A DNA stretch of 6,914 bases from Vulcanimicrobiota bacterium (GTDB taxonomy: Bacteria > Vulcanimicrobiota > Vulcanimicrobiia > Vulcanimicrobiales > Vulcanimicrobiaceae): the NCBI GenBank assembly GCA_014304965.1, contig JACRTZ010000263.1:1-6914 (forward strand), in the 5' to 3' direction. How positions within the stretch are numbered: position 1 is the stretch's first letter; every line of letters starts with the position of its first letter. The position numbers and the translations under genes are program-made. Under the pieces are notes generated by a model, which was not told where the DNA came from, did not search any database, and saw only the letters and a list, made by a program, of their open reading frames with translations. Below, in pieces: positions 1 through 6,679 of this stretch.

Positions 1-219
1 GCGGAAATAGACAACGAGATTCAGCGATACGAATATACGTACGACGCGGCGCACTTGACGAAAGCGACGAAGGGCTCGATCGAGTTATATCAGGAGGTCG
101 GACGCCTGACGAATCGCCTGGTCGCGTTCCGACGCCTCGTTGAATCCGGCTCCCCGCAAACCGCCACGGAGACATCCGCCAGCAACGTCCCCACCGCCTC
201 GCTCTTGCCGCTGCCCTAG
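1..219 (+). CDS. C-terminal fragment of an unrecognised protein
   Basis: The first frame is open from the window edge to a TAG at 217-219, giving the last 72 residues of a protein whose start lies upstream. The first two thirds are rich in charged and aliphatic residues (for example EIDNEIQRYEYTYD and LTNRLVAFRRLVE) and look strongly helical, possibly a coiled coil. The last 25 or so residues are a low-complexity Ser/Thr/Pro/Ala tail ending in SLLPLP, which is probably disordered. I do not recognise a family, and no membrane segment or catalytic motif is visible. It runs in the same direction as the decayed gene that begins 45 bases downstream. The frame could be fortuitous, since it is short and has no visible start, but codon use and the helical pattern favour real coding sequence. 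Confidence 0.5.
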   Translation, partial: AEIDNEIQRYEYTYDAAHLTKATKGSIELYQEVGRLTNRLVAFRRLVESGSPQTATETSASNVPTASLLPLP

Positions 220-264
220 CTTCGTGGCGAAGTCGATATAAGAACGCCCCTTGAGAATACGCTA

Positions 265-698
265 GTGAAGTACGATGACGCGTCATGGCATTATGGTGGT
301 GACTTCCCTGAGGAGTTGCCCGACGAGGCGGGGGCAACTCACACGGGCATATTCCTTGCCTGGGCTCTTTTGGTTGGTTTGAGCGGGGAATTTCACGTTG
401 ACGACTCCCCGGAAGATATCCCAAGGCTAAAGATGCGCTCGCTCACGCCCGGTCAGTTCTTCCTCGAGTCTTGTGATGGGAAATGAACCAACGAGGATCT
501 TAACGACGAAGGCAACAGCTTTGCGCAATGGTATTATGATCCTCAGAATTGTCAGTATTTTGGAGACTATGAAACAGTGCTTGGGAGCGACGTCCTTCGC
601 TGTACTATGTCAAAGATACGTGGGACAATTTCGACAGGATGGGGCCTGTGCTAGATCAACGGTTGCAAGAGTGGCGAAGCCGGACGCGCTCCTCATAG
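265..698 (+). pseudogene. Decayed DUF7832-type small protein gene (in-frame TGA plus frameshift)
   Basis: The start is GTG at 265 with only a weak GAG upstream. The N-terminus, MKYDDASWHYGGDFP, followed by EAGATHTGIFLAWALL, matches as I recall a widespread small cytosolic family of unknown function (DUF7832), usually about 140 residues. The frame is stopped by TGA at 484-486 (codon 74), right after CDGK. The same frame then continues with TNEDLNDEGNSFAQWYYD and GDYETVLGSDV up to about 594. From there the homologous sequence moves to the next frame (PSLYYVKDTWDNFDRM, then PVLDQRLQEW) and ends at TAG 696-698. Restoring one C in the CC at 594-595 gives a continuous protein of about 144 residues, the expected size. 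Two separate lesions argue for a true pseudogene, although the C-run contraction alone could be a sequencing error. GC over 481-600 is about 45% by hand count, well below the neighbours, which suggests horizontal origin. Confidence 0.8.
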
Positions 699-727
699 CG
701 AAGAGAGTTAGTCGATTTAGTCGGTCG

Positions 728-2266
728 TCACTTCGCTGTGCACGCATTGTCCTTCGTCGTTGTCGCTCCCTTACGGTAGCTCTGCCAACGCAATTCGGCG
801 TCGGGCGCGGTCTTCGTCGGCTCGGTAAGATAGACCGGCCATGACGAGCCGGTCTTGACCAACGGAAAGCGCTGCAGCCAGTGGCACAAATCGGGATTGC
901 GGTGCATGCGCCGGTCTTCAATTGAAATGAAATAGCGCGAGCCTTTGCGGATGGCGCTTTGCTCATCGAACGGCGTCCAGAGCAGCGGGTCCTCTTCCCA
1001 GCCCTTGCGCCCGATGTAGTACAGCACGCTCGGATCGTAGTGCGCCATCACGACGAGTGCGCCGGGAGCAAGCGTCGCATCCAGCGCTTTGGCCGAGCGA
1101 TAGACTTCGGGCCGATACCGGTAGTACTCGTGAACTTCGGCGCGGCCGAGCATCGCGACGACCGCGAGCAGGACGCCGCCCATCGCGAGCGCGCCTTGGT
1201 TCCAGACCATATTCAGATTGAGCCAGGCCTTGATGTGGCCGACGAGACCGCCCGTAACGAGCGCGCCGAGCGGCAGCCACAGGTACAAGTAATAATCCAC
1301 GCGCTCGACCGTGACCACAACATACGTGTACGCGAGCAACGCCACCAGATAGGCGCCGACGAGCGTGCGATTCGAGCGATTGTCGGCGGCGAGCGCGAGG
1401 CCCAGAAGCAATATGAAGAAGCCGGGAAAACCGAGCATCGTCTCGCGCAGCATGAACAGCACGTCGCCGAGGTGCGCGAACTTGGCCGACAGGGCGCCGA
1501 AGGATCCGAACGACGCGAACAGTTCGGGCAGCACGTGCTTTGACGTGATGCCGCTCGCCCAGCGCCATTCGGCGATCGACCGAACGTACGCATCGTACGC
1601 AAGATACGGGACTAGGGCGACCGCGAGAAAGTCCCACGTCGCCGGGCTCGCCAGCGTTCCGCGCAGCCCGAACCGCGAGAAGCGGATGGCCAGAATCGGA
1701 ATCAGGACGATGGCCGCGACCGGCTTCGCCGCGATTGCGAACGCCGTCAATATCGCGGCGAGCCAGAAACCGCGCGGCGGCGCGGGCACGTCGTCCTCGA
1801 TCCAACGGTAAGCCGCATACAGCGCCGCGGTGAAGAGGCAGACCATCGCGGTGTCCGGGGTGAACGTTCGCCCGTAGTAGACGCTGCCGGGATAGACCGC
1901 AAACATGAGGGCGGCCGCAAGCCCGGCCGTCTCCGACCGGAATAATCGGCGCGCGAAGTACGCGAGTATCCCGATATTCGCGAGGCTGAAGCCGATCGAG
2001 AGCAGCCGGCCGAAGATTTCGCGAATGCCGAAGATCTTGTACAAGACCGCCGCGAGGAACGGCACGATCTGCAGTTCGAGCTCCACGAAATTGGGCGGCG
2101 GCCCGTTATAGTCAACCTGCGGATGGAACGGGTTGAAGTCGAGCGTTGCAAAGTTGCGCGCGATTGCCGCCGTATCGCCCTGCCGCCAGCCGGGATGATC
2201 GAGAAGCGGATTATGAATTCCGCGAAGCCGCAAGATGAGGCCGAGGAGCAGAACTCCGCCGAGCAT
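728..2266 (-). CDS. GT39-like (GT-C fold) membrane glycosyltransferase
   Basis: A 512-residue polytopic membrane protein, probably transferring a sugar from a polyprenyl-phosphate carrier to a cell-surface acceptor on the outer face of the inner membrane. It begins with a transmembrane segment (MLGGVLLLGLILRL), then a loop with HPGWRQGD at 24-31 and IARNF. This is the position where PMT/ArnT-like GT-C enzymes keep the acidic catalytic residue (D31 here, with E62/E64 after GPPPNF). About ten hydrophobic segments follow to roughly residue 375. The C-terminal 130 residues are soluble (VVMAHYDPSVLYYIGRKGW), as in many GT39 proteins, and end in a polar tail. The start is the ATG at 2266, 14 bases after the preceding gene's stop, with a GGTGG Shine-Dalgarno at 2277-2273; no ATG, GTG or TTG lies nearby upstream in frame. 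It is third in a minus-strand operon with GtrA-like and PIG-V-like genes. Donor and acceptor cannot be read from the sequence. Confidence 0.82.
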   Translation of the reverse strand: MLGGVLLLGLILRLRGIHNPLLDHPGWRQGDTAAIARNFATLDFNPFHPQVDYNGPPPNFVELELQIVPFLAAVLYKIFGIREIFGRLLSIGFSLANIGILAYFARRLFRSETAGLAAALMFAVYPGSVYYGRTFTPDTAMVCLFTAALYAAYRWIEDDVPAPPRGFWLAAILTAFAIAAKPVAAIVLIPILAIRFSRFGLRGTLASPATWDFLAVALVPYLAYDAYVRSIAEWRWASGITSKHVLPELFASFGSFGALSAKFAHLGDVLFMLRETMLGFPGFFILLLGLALAADNRSNRTLVGAYLVALLAYTYVVVTVERVDYYLYLWLPLGALVTGGLVGHIKAWLNLNMVWNQGALAMGGVLLAVVAMLGRAEVHEYYRYRPEVYRSAKALDATLAPGALVVMAHYDPSVLYYIGRKGWEEDPLLWTPFDEQSAIRKGSRYFISIEDRRMHRNPDLCHWLQRFPLVKTGSSWPVYLTEPTKTAPDAELRWQSYRKGATTTKDNACTAK

Positions 2267-2280
2267 GGCGTGCCACCAGG

Positions 2281-2715
2281 TTAGTCGCCTGATCGGAACG
2301 TCCAGTACTTGTTCACGAAAAAGTTGACCACCATACCGGAAAGCGTAGCAACGAACCACGTTCGGTGGCCGGGCCCGAGGTAGGGCGTCAAGAAGTGCGA
2401 GACGACGAGCCCAACTACGAGCGCCAGCGCCGAGACGCCCAGGAACTGTAATCCTTGAACGACCGGGTGCCCGCTCGCGCGGAATGTCCAGATCCGGTTC
2501 AAGAAGTAATTCGACACGCCGCCGGCCATGAATGCGAGCGAAAAATTCAACAGGTACCGCTGGTGGCGCTCCTCGATCGTGTGGGCCAGATAGCTTTGCA
2601 GCAGTGTGAAGACCGCCAAGTTGACCGCGAAGCCCGATGCGCCCACGATGCCGAACTTGACGAACTGCCGCACGCCACGCCGCTGCGTGATCCATTGAAC
2701 GATGTCGGAGGCCAT
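2281..2715 (-). CDS. GtrA-family membrane protein (putative polyprenyl-phosphate-sugar flippase)
   Basis: A 144-residue protein with four hydrophobic segments and the GtrA layout. RQFVKFGIVGASGF (16-29) leads into TM1. TM2 ends in NYFLNRIWTFR (69-79). After TM3 (about 90-108), TM4 ends in the matching NFFVNKYWTFR (131-141). The repeated N-x-x-x-N-x-x-W-T-F-R at the ends of TM2 and TM4 is the family signature. GtrA proteins are thought to move polyprenyl-phosphate-linked sugars across the inner membrane so that GT-C enzymes can use them, and this gene sits between two such enzymes, as expected. Its ATG shares one base with the TGA of the preceding gene (TGATG), and a GGGTGG Shine-Dalgarno lies at 2725-2720, so translation is probably coupled. 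Length and motifs are normal for the family; the sugar is unknown. Confidence 0.9.
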   Translation of the reverse strand: MASDIVQWITQRRGVRQFVKFGIVGASGFAVNLAVFTLLQSYLAHTIEERHQRYLLNFSLAFMAGGVSNYFLNRIWTFRASGHPVVQGLQFLGVSALALVVGLVVSHFLTPYLGPGHRTWFVATLSGMVVNFFVNKYWTFRSGD

Positions 2716-4265
2716 CAGGCCACCCAGTACCAGTCTGCGAATAGCACCGTAAACAGTCCCAACAACGGGAGTGAGAACGCAACGATCGCGTTATTGATCC
2801 ATGCGCGATTACCCCAAATCGCGAACAGCACGAACATCGGAAACAGCACGAGCGCGAAGCGCGGCATGCTCATAAGGCTCGACGTGCACATGGGCACCAA
2901 GATCGAGAGCAGCATGTAGGCGGCAAACGACGGCCGCAAGCGTGAAAACCCCGCGACGAGCGTGGCGATCATCAGCGCCGTAAACGCGAGTTCGATCAAC
3001 TGCCCGCTAACCGTCAGCGGCGTGTGGGTAACGAACATCAGGTGAACGCTGTGCCACACGCTGACCCAGGGCGGCGCGAGGTGCCGGTTCCAGTGAATTT
3101 GCACGTGCGAGAAATAGAGCGGGTCCCCGCGCAGCACCCACAGTACGGTCATGTACGCGACCAAGCCGGCGGGAAAGAGCGCGATGCCGATGAGGATGCG
3201 CACGATCCGCTCCAGCGTGAACGACGGCATGCGCCAATTGGCAAAACCGTTCGGCGCGACCGCTTCGATCGCAAACGGCACGGCGAGCAGAATGCCTTCG
3301 ACGCGCGTCAGGGCGGCGAGCGCCCCGAGCAGCCCCGCGGCAATCCACTTGTGCTCGCGAATGTAATAGAACGACGCGACGGTCAGCGCAAAGAACAGCG
3401 CTTCCGTGTAGACGGCGGAGAAGAAGATGGCCGTCGGAAAGATCGAGATGTAGAAGATCGCGCGGTGCGCGATCGCGCGGTTGAACTGATGTTCCACCAG
3501 CTTGTAGAAGAAGAGCAAGCCGAAGAACAGCGCGACGTTCGAGATCAGCAATCCGCCAACGAGATAATTGCCGATCGCCCCGCCCGCGATGCGGGTGAGC
3601 AGCGGATAGAGCGGAAAAAACGCCATGTCGGTGCCGTAGTAACCGCGCCGCGCGATGTCGAGATAATGAACGGCGTCCCATCTGCCCCAGACGGCGAGCA
3701 GCGGATTTTGCGAGGCGGCGAAATGCTGGCCCGGGCGCTGCCCGATCGTTACGGAGGCAAGCTCCGCGATCACGATGATGGAGATGCGCGTTACGACATA
3801 GGTCGTCAGCACGTCGCGGACCGTGTGGACGAAGCGCGCGGCGACCAGCACTTTGACGAGCGCCCAGAGCGAGAACGCGATGAACGCGATGCGGGTGGGC
3901 GATCCGAAGGCGATCGGCAGCACGGTGGACACGAGGTAGACCGAGAGCATCGCCCACGAAATCGCGTCCCAGCGCAGTGCCGCCACGATCGGAATGCCGG
4001 CGCGGCGCGCGAAGTACCGCGAATAGGCGTACCACGATGCGAACGTGCCGGCAACGCCGGCCACCAGACCGGTGACCAAAACCGTCTCGCTGGAGAGGGC
4101 CGTTCCGGCCCCATGCGAGACGACCCAGTACCACAAGAAGAACCCGACGGACAGCCCGCCGCAAGCGACCAAGACGAGCGGCGCGGGCCCGCTTGCAAGC
4201 ATGTTCGCAAAGAACGTCGAGCCGCGTTCAGCATGGCGTTCGTCGAACGTGGCTTGGGCGGACAT
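2715..4265 (-). CDS. PIG-V-like GT-C mannosyltransferase with N-terminal membrane extension
   Basis: A 516-residue polytopic membrane protein. From about residue 157 it resembles the bacterial PIG-V/GPI-mannosyltransferase-2-like family (COG5542 type). The loop after the first core TM has WGRWDAVHYLDIARRGYYG (193-211), with D197 and H200 as likely catalytic residues. FFPLYPLL follows at 216-223, FPTAIFFSAVYTEALFF at 276-292 and TRVEG at 320-324. Such enzymes use polyprenyl-phosphate-mannose to mannosylate surface lipids or proteins. Residues 1-150 add about four hydrophobic segments (near 30-48, 60-80, 104-120 and 125-143) that I do not associate with the core family. The ATG at 4265 has no clear Shine-Dalgarno; a later start such as the ATG at residue 22 is possible. 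It heads the minus-strand operon and diverges from the disulfide reductase operon. Mannose as donor is inferred from the family only. Confidence 0.85.
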   Translation of the reverse strand: MSAQATFDERHAERGSTFFANMLASGPAPLVLVACGGLSVGFFLWYWVVSHGAGTALSSETVLVTGLVAGVAGTFASWYAYSRYFARRAGIPIVAALRWDAISWAMLSVYLVSTVLPIAFGSPTRIAFIAFSLWALVKVLVAARFVHTVRDVLTTYVVTRISIIVIAELASVTIGQRPGQHFAASQNPLLAVWGRWDAVHYLDIARRGYYGTDMAFFPLYPLLTRIAGGAIGNYLVGGLLISNVALFFGLLFFYKLVEHQFNRAIAHRAIFYISIFPTAIFFSAVYTEALFFALTVASFYYIREHKWIAAGLLGALAALTRVEGILLAVPFAIEAVAPNGFANWRMPSFTLERIVRILIGIALFPAGLVAYMTVLWVLRGDPLYFSHVQIHWNRHLAPPWVSVWHSVHLMFVTHTPLTVSGQLIELAFTALMIATLVAGFSRLRPSFAAYMLLSILVPMCTSSLMSMPRFALVLFPMFVLFAIWGNRAWINNAIVAFSLPLLGLFTVLFADWYWVA

Positions 4266-4364
4266 AGGGTGCTGTGGTTTCTGAGGGGCGCCGGGGCATC
4301 CCCGCAGGGCTCCCACGAGGAATTCGGGCGCCACGGTCGGCAGCTTGGCCGGGTTGGAGAGTAT
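4266..4364. promoter_or_regulatory. Divergent intergenic region, presumed to hold both operon promoters
   Basis: This 99-base gap lies between the divergent starts of the mannosyltransferase and the disulfide reductase, so promoters for both operons should be here or just inside the genes. I see no convincing -10/-35 pair on either strand. Visible structure is limited: a GGCGCC palindrome at 4287-4292 repeated at 4327-4332, exactly 40 bases on, and a small GC hairpin (CGGGG at 4292-4296, CAT loop, CCCCG at 4300-4304). Both could be chance in DNA this rich in GC. The only clear signal is a GGAGAG ribosome binding site at 4356-4361 for the GTG at 4365. Confidence 0.35.
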
Positions 4365-5777
4365 GTGAAGACCGAACGCTACGACCTCGTCATCGTGGGC
4401 GCCGGCTCGGGCGGCTACGCGGCCGCGCGAACCGCCCGCGAGCTGGGCGCGACCGTGGCCCTCGTGGACCCGGGCCCCCTCGGCGGCTTGTGCATCCTGC
4501 GCGGCTGCATGCCGTCCAAGACGCTGATCGCGACGAGCGATCTCGCTCAAGACATTCGCGAAGCCGAGGTCCTCGGCGTGCACGCGGGCGATCCGCGCAT
4601 CGATCTGTCCGCGGTGATGGCGCGCAAGCGCGAAGTCATCCAGGGTTTCACCGACTACCGGGTCGAGGCGTTGAAATCGTTTCCGATCTACGAAGGCAGC
4701 GCGCGATTCGAATCTCCTACGCGCTTGCTCGTCAACGACGGCCTCGCCCTCGAGGCCACGTCGTTTGTCGTCGGCACCGGCAGCGTCATCGCCCCGCCCG
4801 CGCTCAAAGGCCTTGCAGACGTCGGCTATCTGGACAGCGACGCGGTACTCGACCTCGAACTGCTCCCGAAGTCGGCGATCGTGCTCGGCGGCGGCTACGT
4901 TGCCTGCGAACTCGGCCAGTTTCTCTCGCGCGTCGGTGTCAAAACGACGATGCTTATCCGCGCAAAGCACTTGCTTTCGGGCGAGGACCAAGACGTCGGT
5001 GAAGCGCTGACGCTCTACTTTCGCAACGAAGGCATTCCGGTCGAAACCGGCTCGCTGCTTTCGCACGTCGAGCGTCGCGGCAAGAACAAAGTCGTTCACG
5101 TCATCCGAGACGGTGCCCCGCGCGAGTTCGAAGCCGAGGATATCTTCTACGCGCTCGGCCGCGTGCCGAACGTCGAAGGCCTCAACCTCGAGGCGGCAGG
5201 CGTGCGTTACCATCCGATCACCGGCATCGAAATCGGCTCGGACATCCGCACGTCAGCGCGCAACATTTTCGCCGTCGGCGACGTCACCGGCGAATTTGCG
5301 CTCGTGCACGTGGCGATCTATCAAGGCGAGATTGCGGCGCGCAACGCGATCAACGGAACGCACGAACGCGCCGATTACTCGCTGCAGCGGACCCACACGA
5401 TCTTCACCGACCCGCAGATCGCGATCGTCGGCGCCAGCGAAAAGGAACTGCGGCGCAAGAACGTCCCGTACGTGTCGGGCGCGTATCTCTTCAGCGACCA
5501 CGGCAAAGCCGTCTCGATCAACAAGACCAAAGGCTTCGTCAAGATGCTGGCCTCGCCTGAGGACGGTAGCATTCTGGGCGGCGCGATCGTCGGCGCGCAC
5601 GCCTCGGATCTTATCCACGAACTCATCGTCGCAATGTATTACCGCGCGAACGTGTACGATTTCGTGCGAATCCCGCACCTCCATCCGACGATGGCCGAAA
5701 TTCTGACCTATCCGGCGGAAGACATCGTTTCGCAGCTCGAACGCGGAACGCCGGCGGTCGCCGCGGCGGCCGTGTGA
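4365..5777 (+). CDS. FAD-dependent pyridine nucleotide-disulfide oxidoreductase (dihydrolipoamide dehydrogenase-like)
   Basis: A 470-residue cytosolic flavoprotein of normal family length. The N-terminal FAD-binding Rossmann fold has GAGSGG at 12-17. The redox-active disulfide is C43-C48 in GGLCILRGCMPSK, with the CxxxxC spacing of dihydrolipoamide dehydrogenase, glutathione reductase and mercuric reductase. The NAD(P)-binding GGGYVA lies at 175-180 and the second FAD motif, ARNIFAVGDV, at 298-307. The C-terminal dimerisation domain carries the catalytic His440-Glu445 pair in HLHPTMAE. All catalytic parts are present, so it should be active. The loop reads LCILRGCM rather than the classic TCLNxGCI, which points to a side branch of the family, so lipoamide as substrate is uncertain. 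No 2-oxoacid dehydrogenase gene lies nearby. The start is GTG 4365, chosen for the GGAGAG just upstream and because the Rossmann strand begins at residue 7. Its stop overlaps the nitrilase start by 4 bases. Confidence 0.9.
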   Translation: MKTERYDLVIVGAGSGGYAAARTARELGATVALVDPGPLGGLCILRGCMPSKTLIATSDLAQDIREAEVLGVHAGDPRIDLSAVMARKREVIQGFTDYRVEALKSFPIYEGSARFESPTRLLVNDGLALEATSFVVGTGSVIAPPALKGLADVGYLDSDAVLDLELLPKSAIVLGGGYVACELGQFLSRVGVKTTMLIRAKHLLSGEDQDVGEALTLYFRNEGIPVETGSLLSHVERRGKNKVVHVIRDGAPREFEAEDIFYALGRVPNVEGLNLEAAGVRYHPITGIEIGSDIRTSARNIFAVGDVTGEFALVHVAIYQGEIAARNAINGTHERADYSLQRTHTIFTDPQIAIVGASEKELRRKNVPYVSGAYLFSDHGKAVSINKTKGFVKMLASPEDGSILGGAIVGAHASDLIHELIVAMYYRANVYDFVRIPHLHPTMAEILTYPAEDIVSQLERGTPAVAAAAV

Positions 5778-6679
5778 AGCTCGGCATCGTTCAGTTCAAG
5801 CCACGCAAAGGCGATGTCGCGGCGAACCTGGCGACCTTGGGCGAAGCCTTCGCGCAACTGGCGGCCGAAGAGAAATCCTACGATACGATCGTCTTGCCGG
5901 AAGCGGCGCTGACCGGTTACTTTCTCGAGGGCGCCGTGTACGAACTTGCGGTTTCGGCGGAAACGGCAGCCGACCGAATCGCCGCGGCCTGGCGCGAACA
6001 CGTGCGTGACGCAGGCAGTTCGGCTGACATCGCGTTCGGATTTTACGAAAACGCCTCGGGCACGTACTACAACTCGGCGATGTACCTGCACGTCGCGCCC
6101 GAGCGGCATCGCATCCTGCACGTGCACCGCAAGATGTTCTTGCCGACCTATGGCGTCTTCGACGAGGAGCGGTTCCTCTCGCGCGGACGCCGGCTGCAGA
6201 CCTTCGATACGCGCTTCGGCCGCATGGCGATGTTGATTTGCGAAGACATGTGGCACGCGTTGATGCCGACCATCGCCGCCGTCAAGGGAGCGCGCGTGCT
6301 GATCGTGCCGAGCGCCTCCCCCGGCCGCGGTCTCGGCGGTGACGGCGAACTCGAGAGCGTCCGATACTGGGACGAATTGCTGCACTCGTGCGCGGTCTAG
6401 CACGGCGTGTTCATTTTTTATGCCGGCTTGGCCGGCTTTGAGGGCGGCAAGGGCATGACGGGGTCGTCGCGCGTCGTGGACCCGCACGGCCGAACGCTCG
6501 CGCTCGCGCCGGCGGTCGGCGCGACGATCATTCGCGCGGAGATCGACTTCGCCGAAGTGGACATGGCGCGCGCGAATCTGCCGCTGCTCGGCGACCTCAA
6601 CGCCGTGTTGCCCGATCTGCTCGGCGACGAAGAGCTATTTCCGCGCCCGAATCTGCGTTCGAGCGAACGCGTGTCGTGA
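5774..6679 (+). pseudogene. Nitrilase-superfamily amidohydrolase, NadE-glutaminase-like, interrupted by in-frame TAG
   Basis: The frame begins at GTG 5774, inside a GTGA overlap with the upstream stop, and has no separate Shine-Dalgarno. It carries the nitrilase Glu-Lys-Cys triad: E43 in LPEAALTGYF, K120 in HRKMFLPTYGVFDEERF and C156 in LICEDMW. LPTYGVFDE and ICEDMW closely resemble the glutaminase domain of glutamine-dependent NAD+ synthetase, which releases ammonia from glutamine. A TAG at 6398-6400 (codon 209) stops it after HSCAV. The same frame then runs on for 92 conserved codons (HGVFIFYAGLAGFEGG, TGSSRVVDPHG) to TGA 6677-6679, and the total of 301 codons suits a complete domain. Gln would fit at the stop (CAG to TAG). 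The truncated 208-residue product keeps the triad but lacks the last strands of the fold. A GTG at 6407 could restart the tail. Read-through, recent mutation and sequence error all remain possible. nadE follows with another GTGA overlap. Confidence 0.82.
6655..6670 (+). other. Hairpin just upstream of the nadE start
   Basis: GCGTTC at 6655-6660 and GAACGC at 6665-6670 form a perfect 6-bp stem with a GAGC loop, ending five bases before the GTG start of nadE at 6676. It lies within the last codons of the nitrilase frame (encoding LRSSER). No other Shine-Dalgarno-like sequence precedes nadE; the only candidate, GAG, is in the loop. Such a hairpin would hinder fresh initiation unless ribosomes translating the upstream frame melt it, which would tie nadE translation to the upstream gene. 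The structure is seen in the sequence; the role is inferred. Confidence 0.4.

Noticed and set aside
484..486. TGA read as selenocysteine or tryptophan in the DUF7832-type gene
   Set aside because: TGA is the normal stop of several neighbours (728-730, 2715-2717, 5775-5777), and the same gene has a separate frameshift, so decay explains it better.
697..737. Inverted repeat AGCGAAG (697-703) / CTTCGCT (731-737) between the convergent gene ends, as a possible terminator
   Set aside because: The stem is only 7 bp with a 27-base loop and has no T-run on either side, so it is too weak to call.
2267..2782. A minus-strand frame extending the GT39-like gene upstream across the GtrA gene
   Set aside because: The upstream part is low-complexity and Arg-rich and overlaps the well-supported GtrA gene. 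The ATG at 2266 has a good GGTGG site and begins at the first membrane segment.
3456..3474. Perfect 8-bp inverted repeat GATCGCGC-GGT-GCGCGATC with an adjacent direct repeat
   Set aside because: It lies inside the mannosyltransferase coding sequence and encodes an Ala/Ile/Arg-rich stretch (RAIAHRAI). Such CG-rich palindromes are common in this base composition, and I did not notice a matching one elsewhere in the window.
3024..4364. A long open plus-strand frame opposite the mannosyltransferase, continuous with the disulfide reductase frame
   Set aside because: Its translation is rich in Arg, Asp, Glu and His with no recognisable domain. The minus strand in the same interval encodes a clear membrane enzyme, and the reductase starts cleanly at GTG 4365 after a ribosome binding site. 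It reflects the scarcity of stops in GC-rich antisense DNA.
6398..6400. TAG reassigned to glutamine throughout this genome
   Set aside because: TAG also ends the fragment at 217-219 and the repaired DUF7832-type frame at 696-698, at sensible protein ends, so a general reassignment is not supported.
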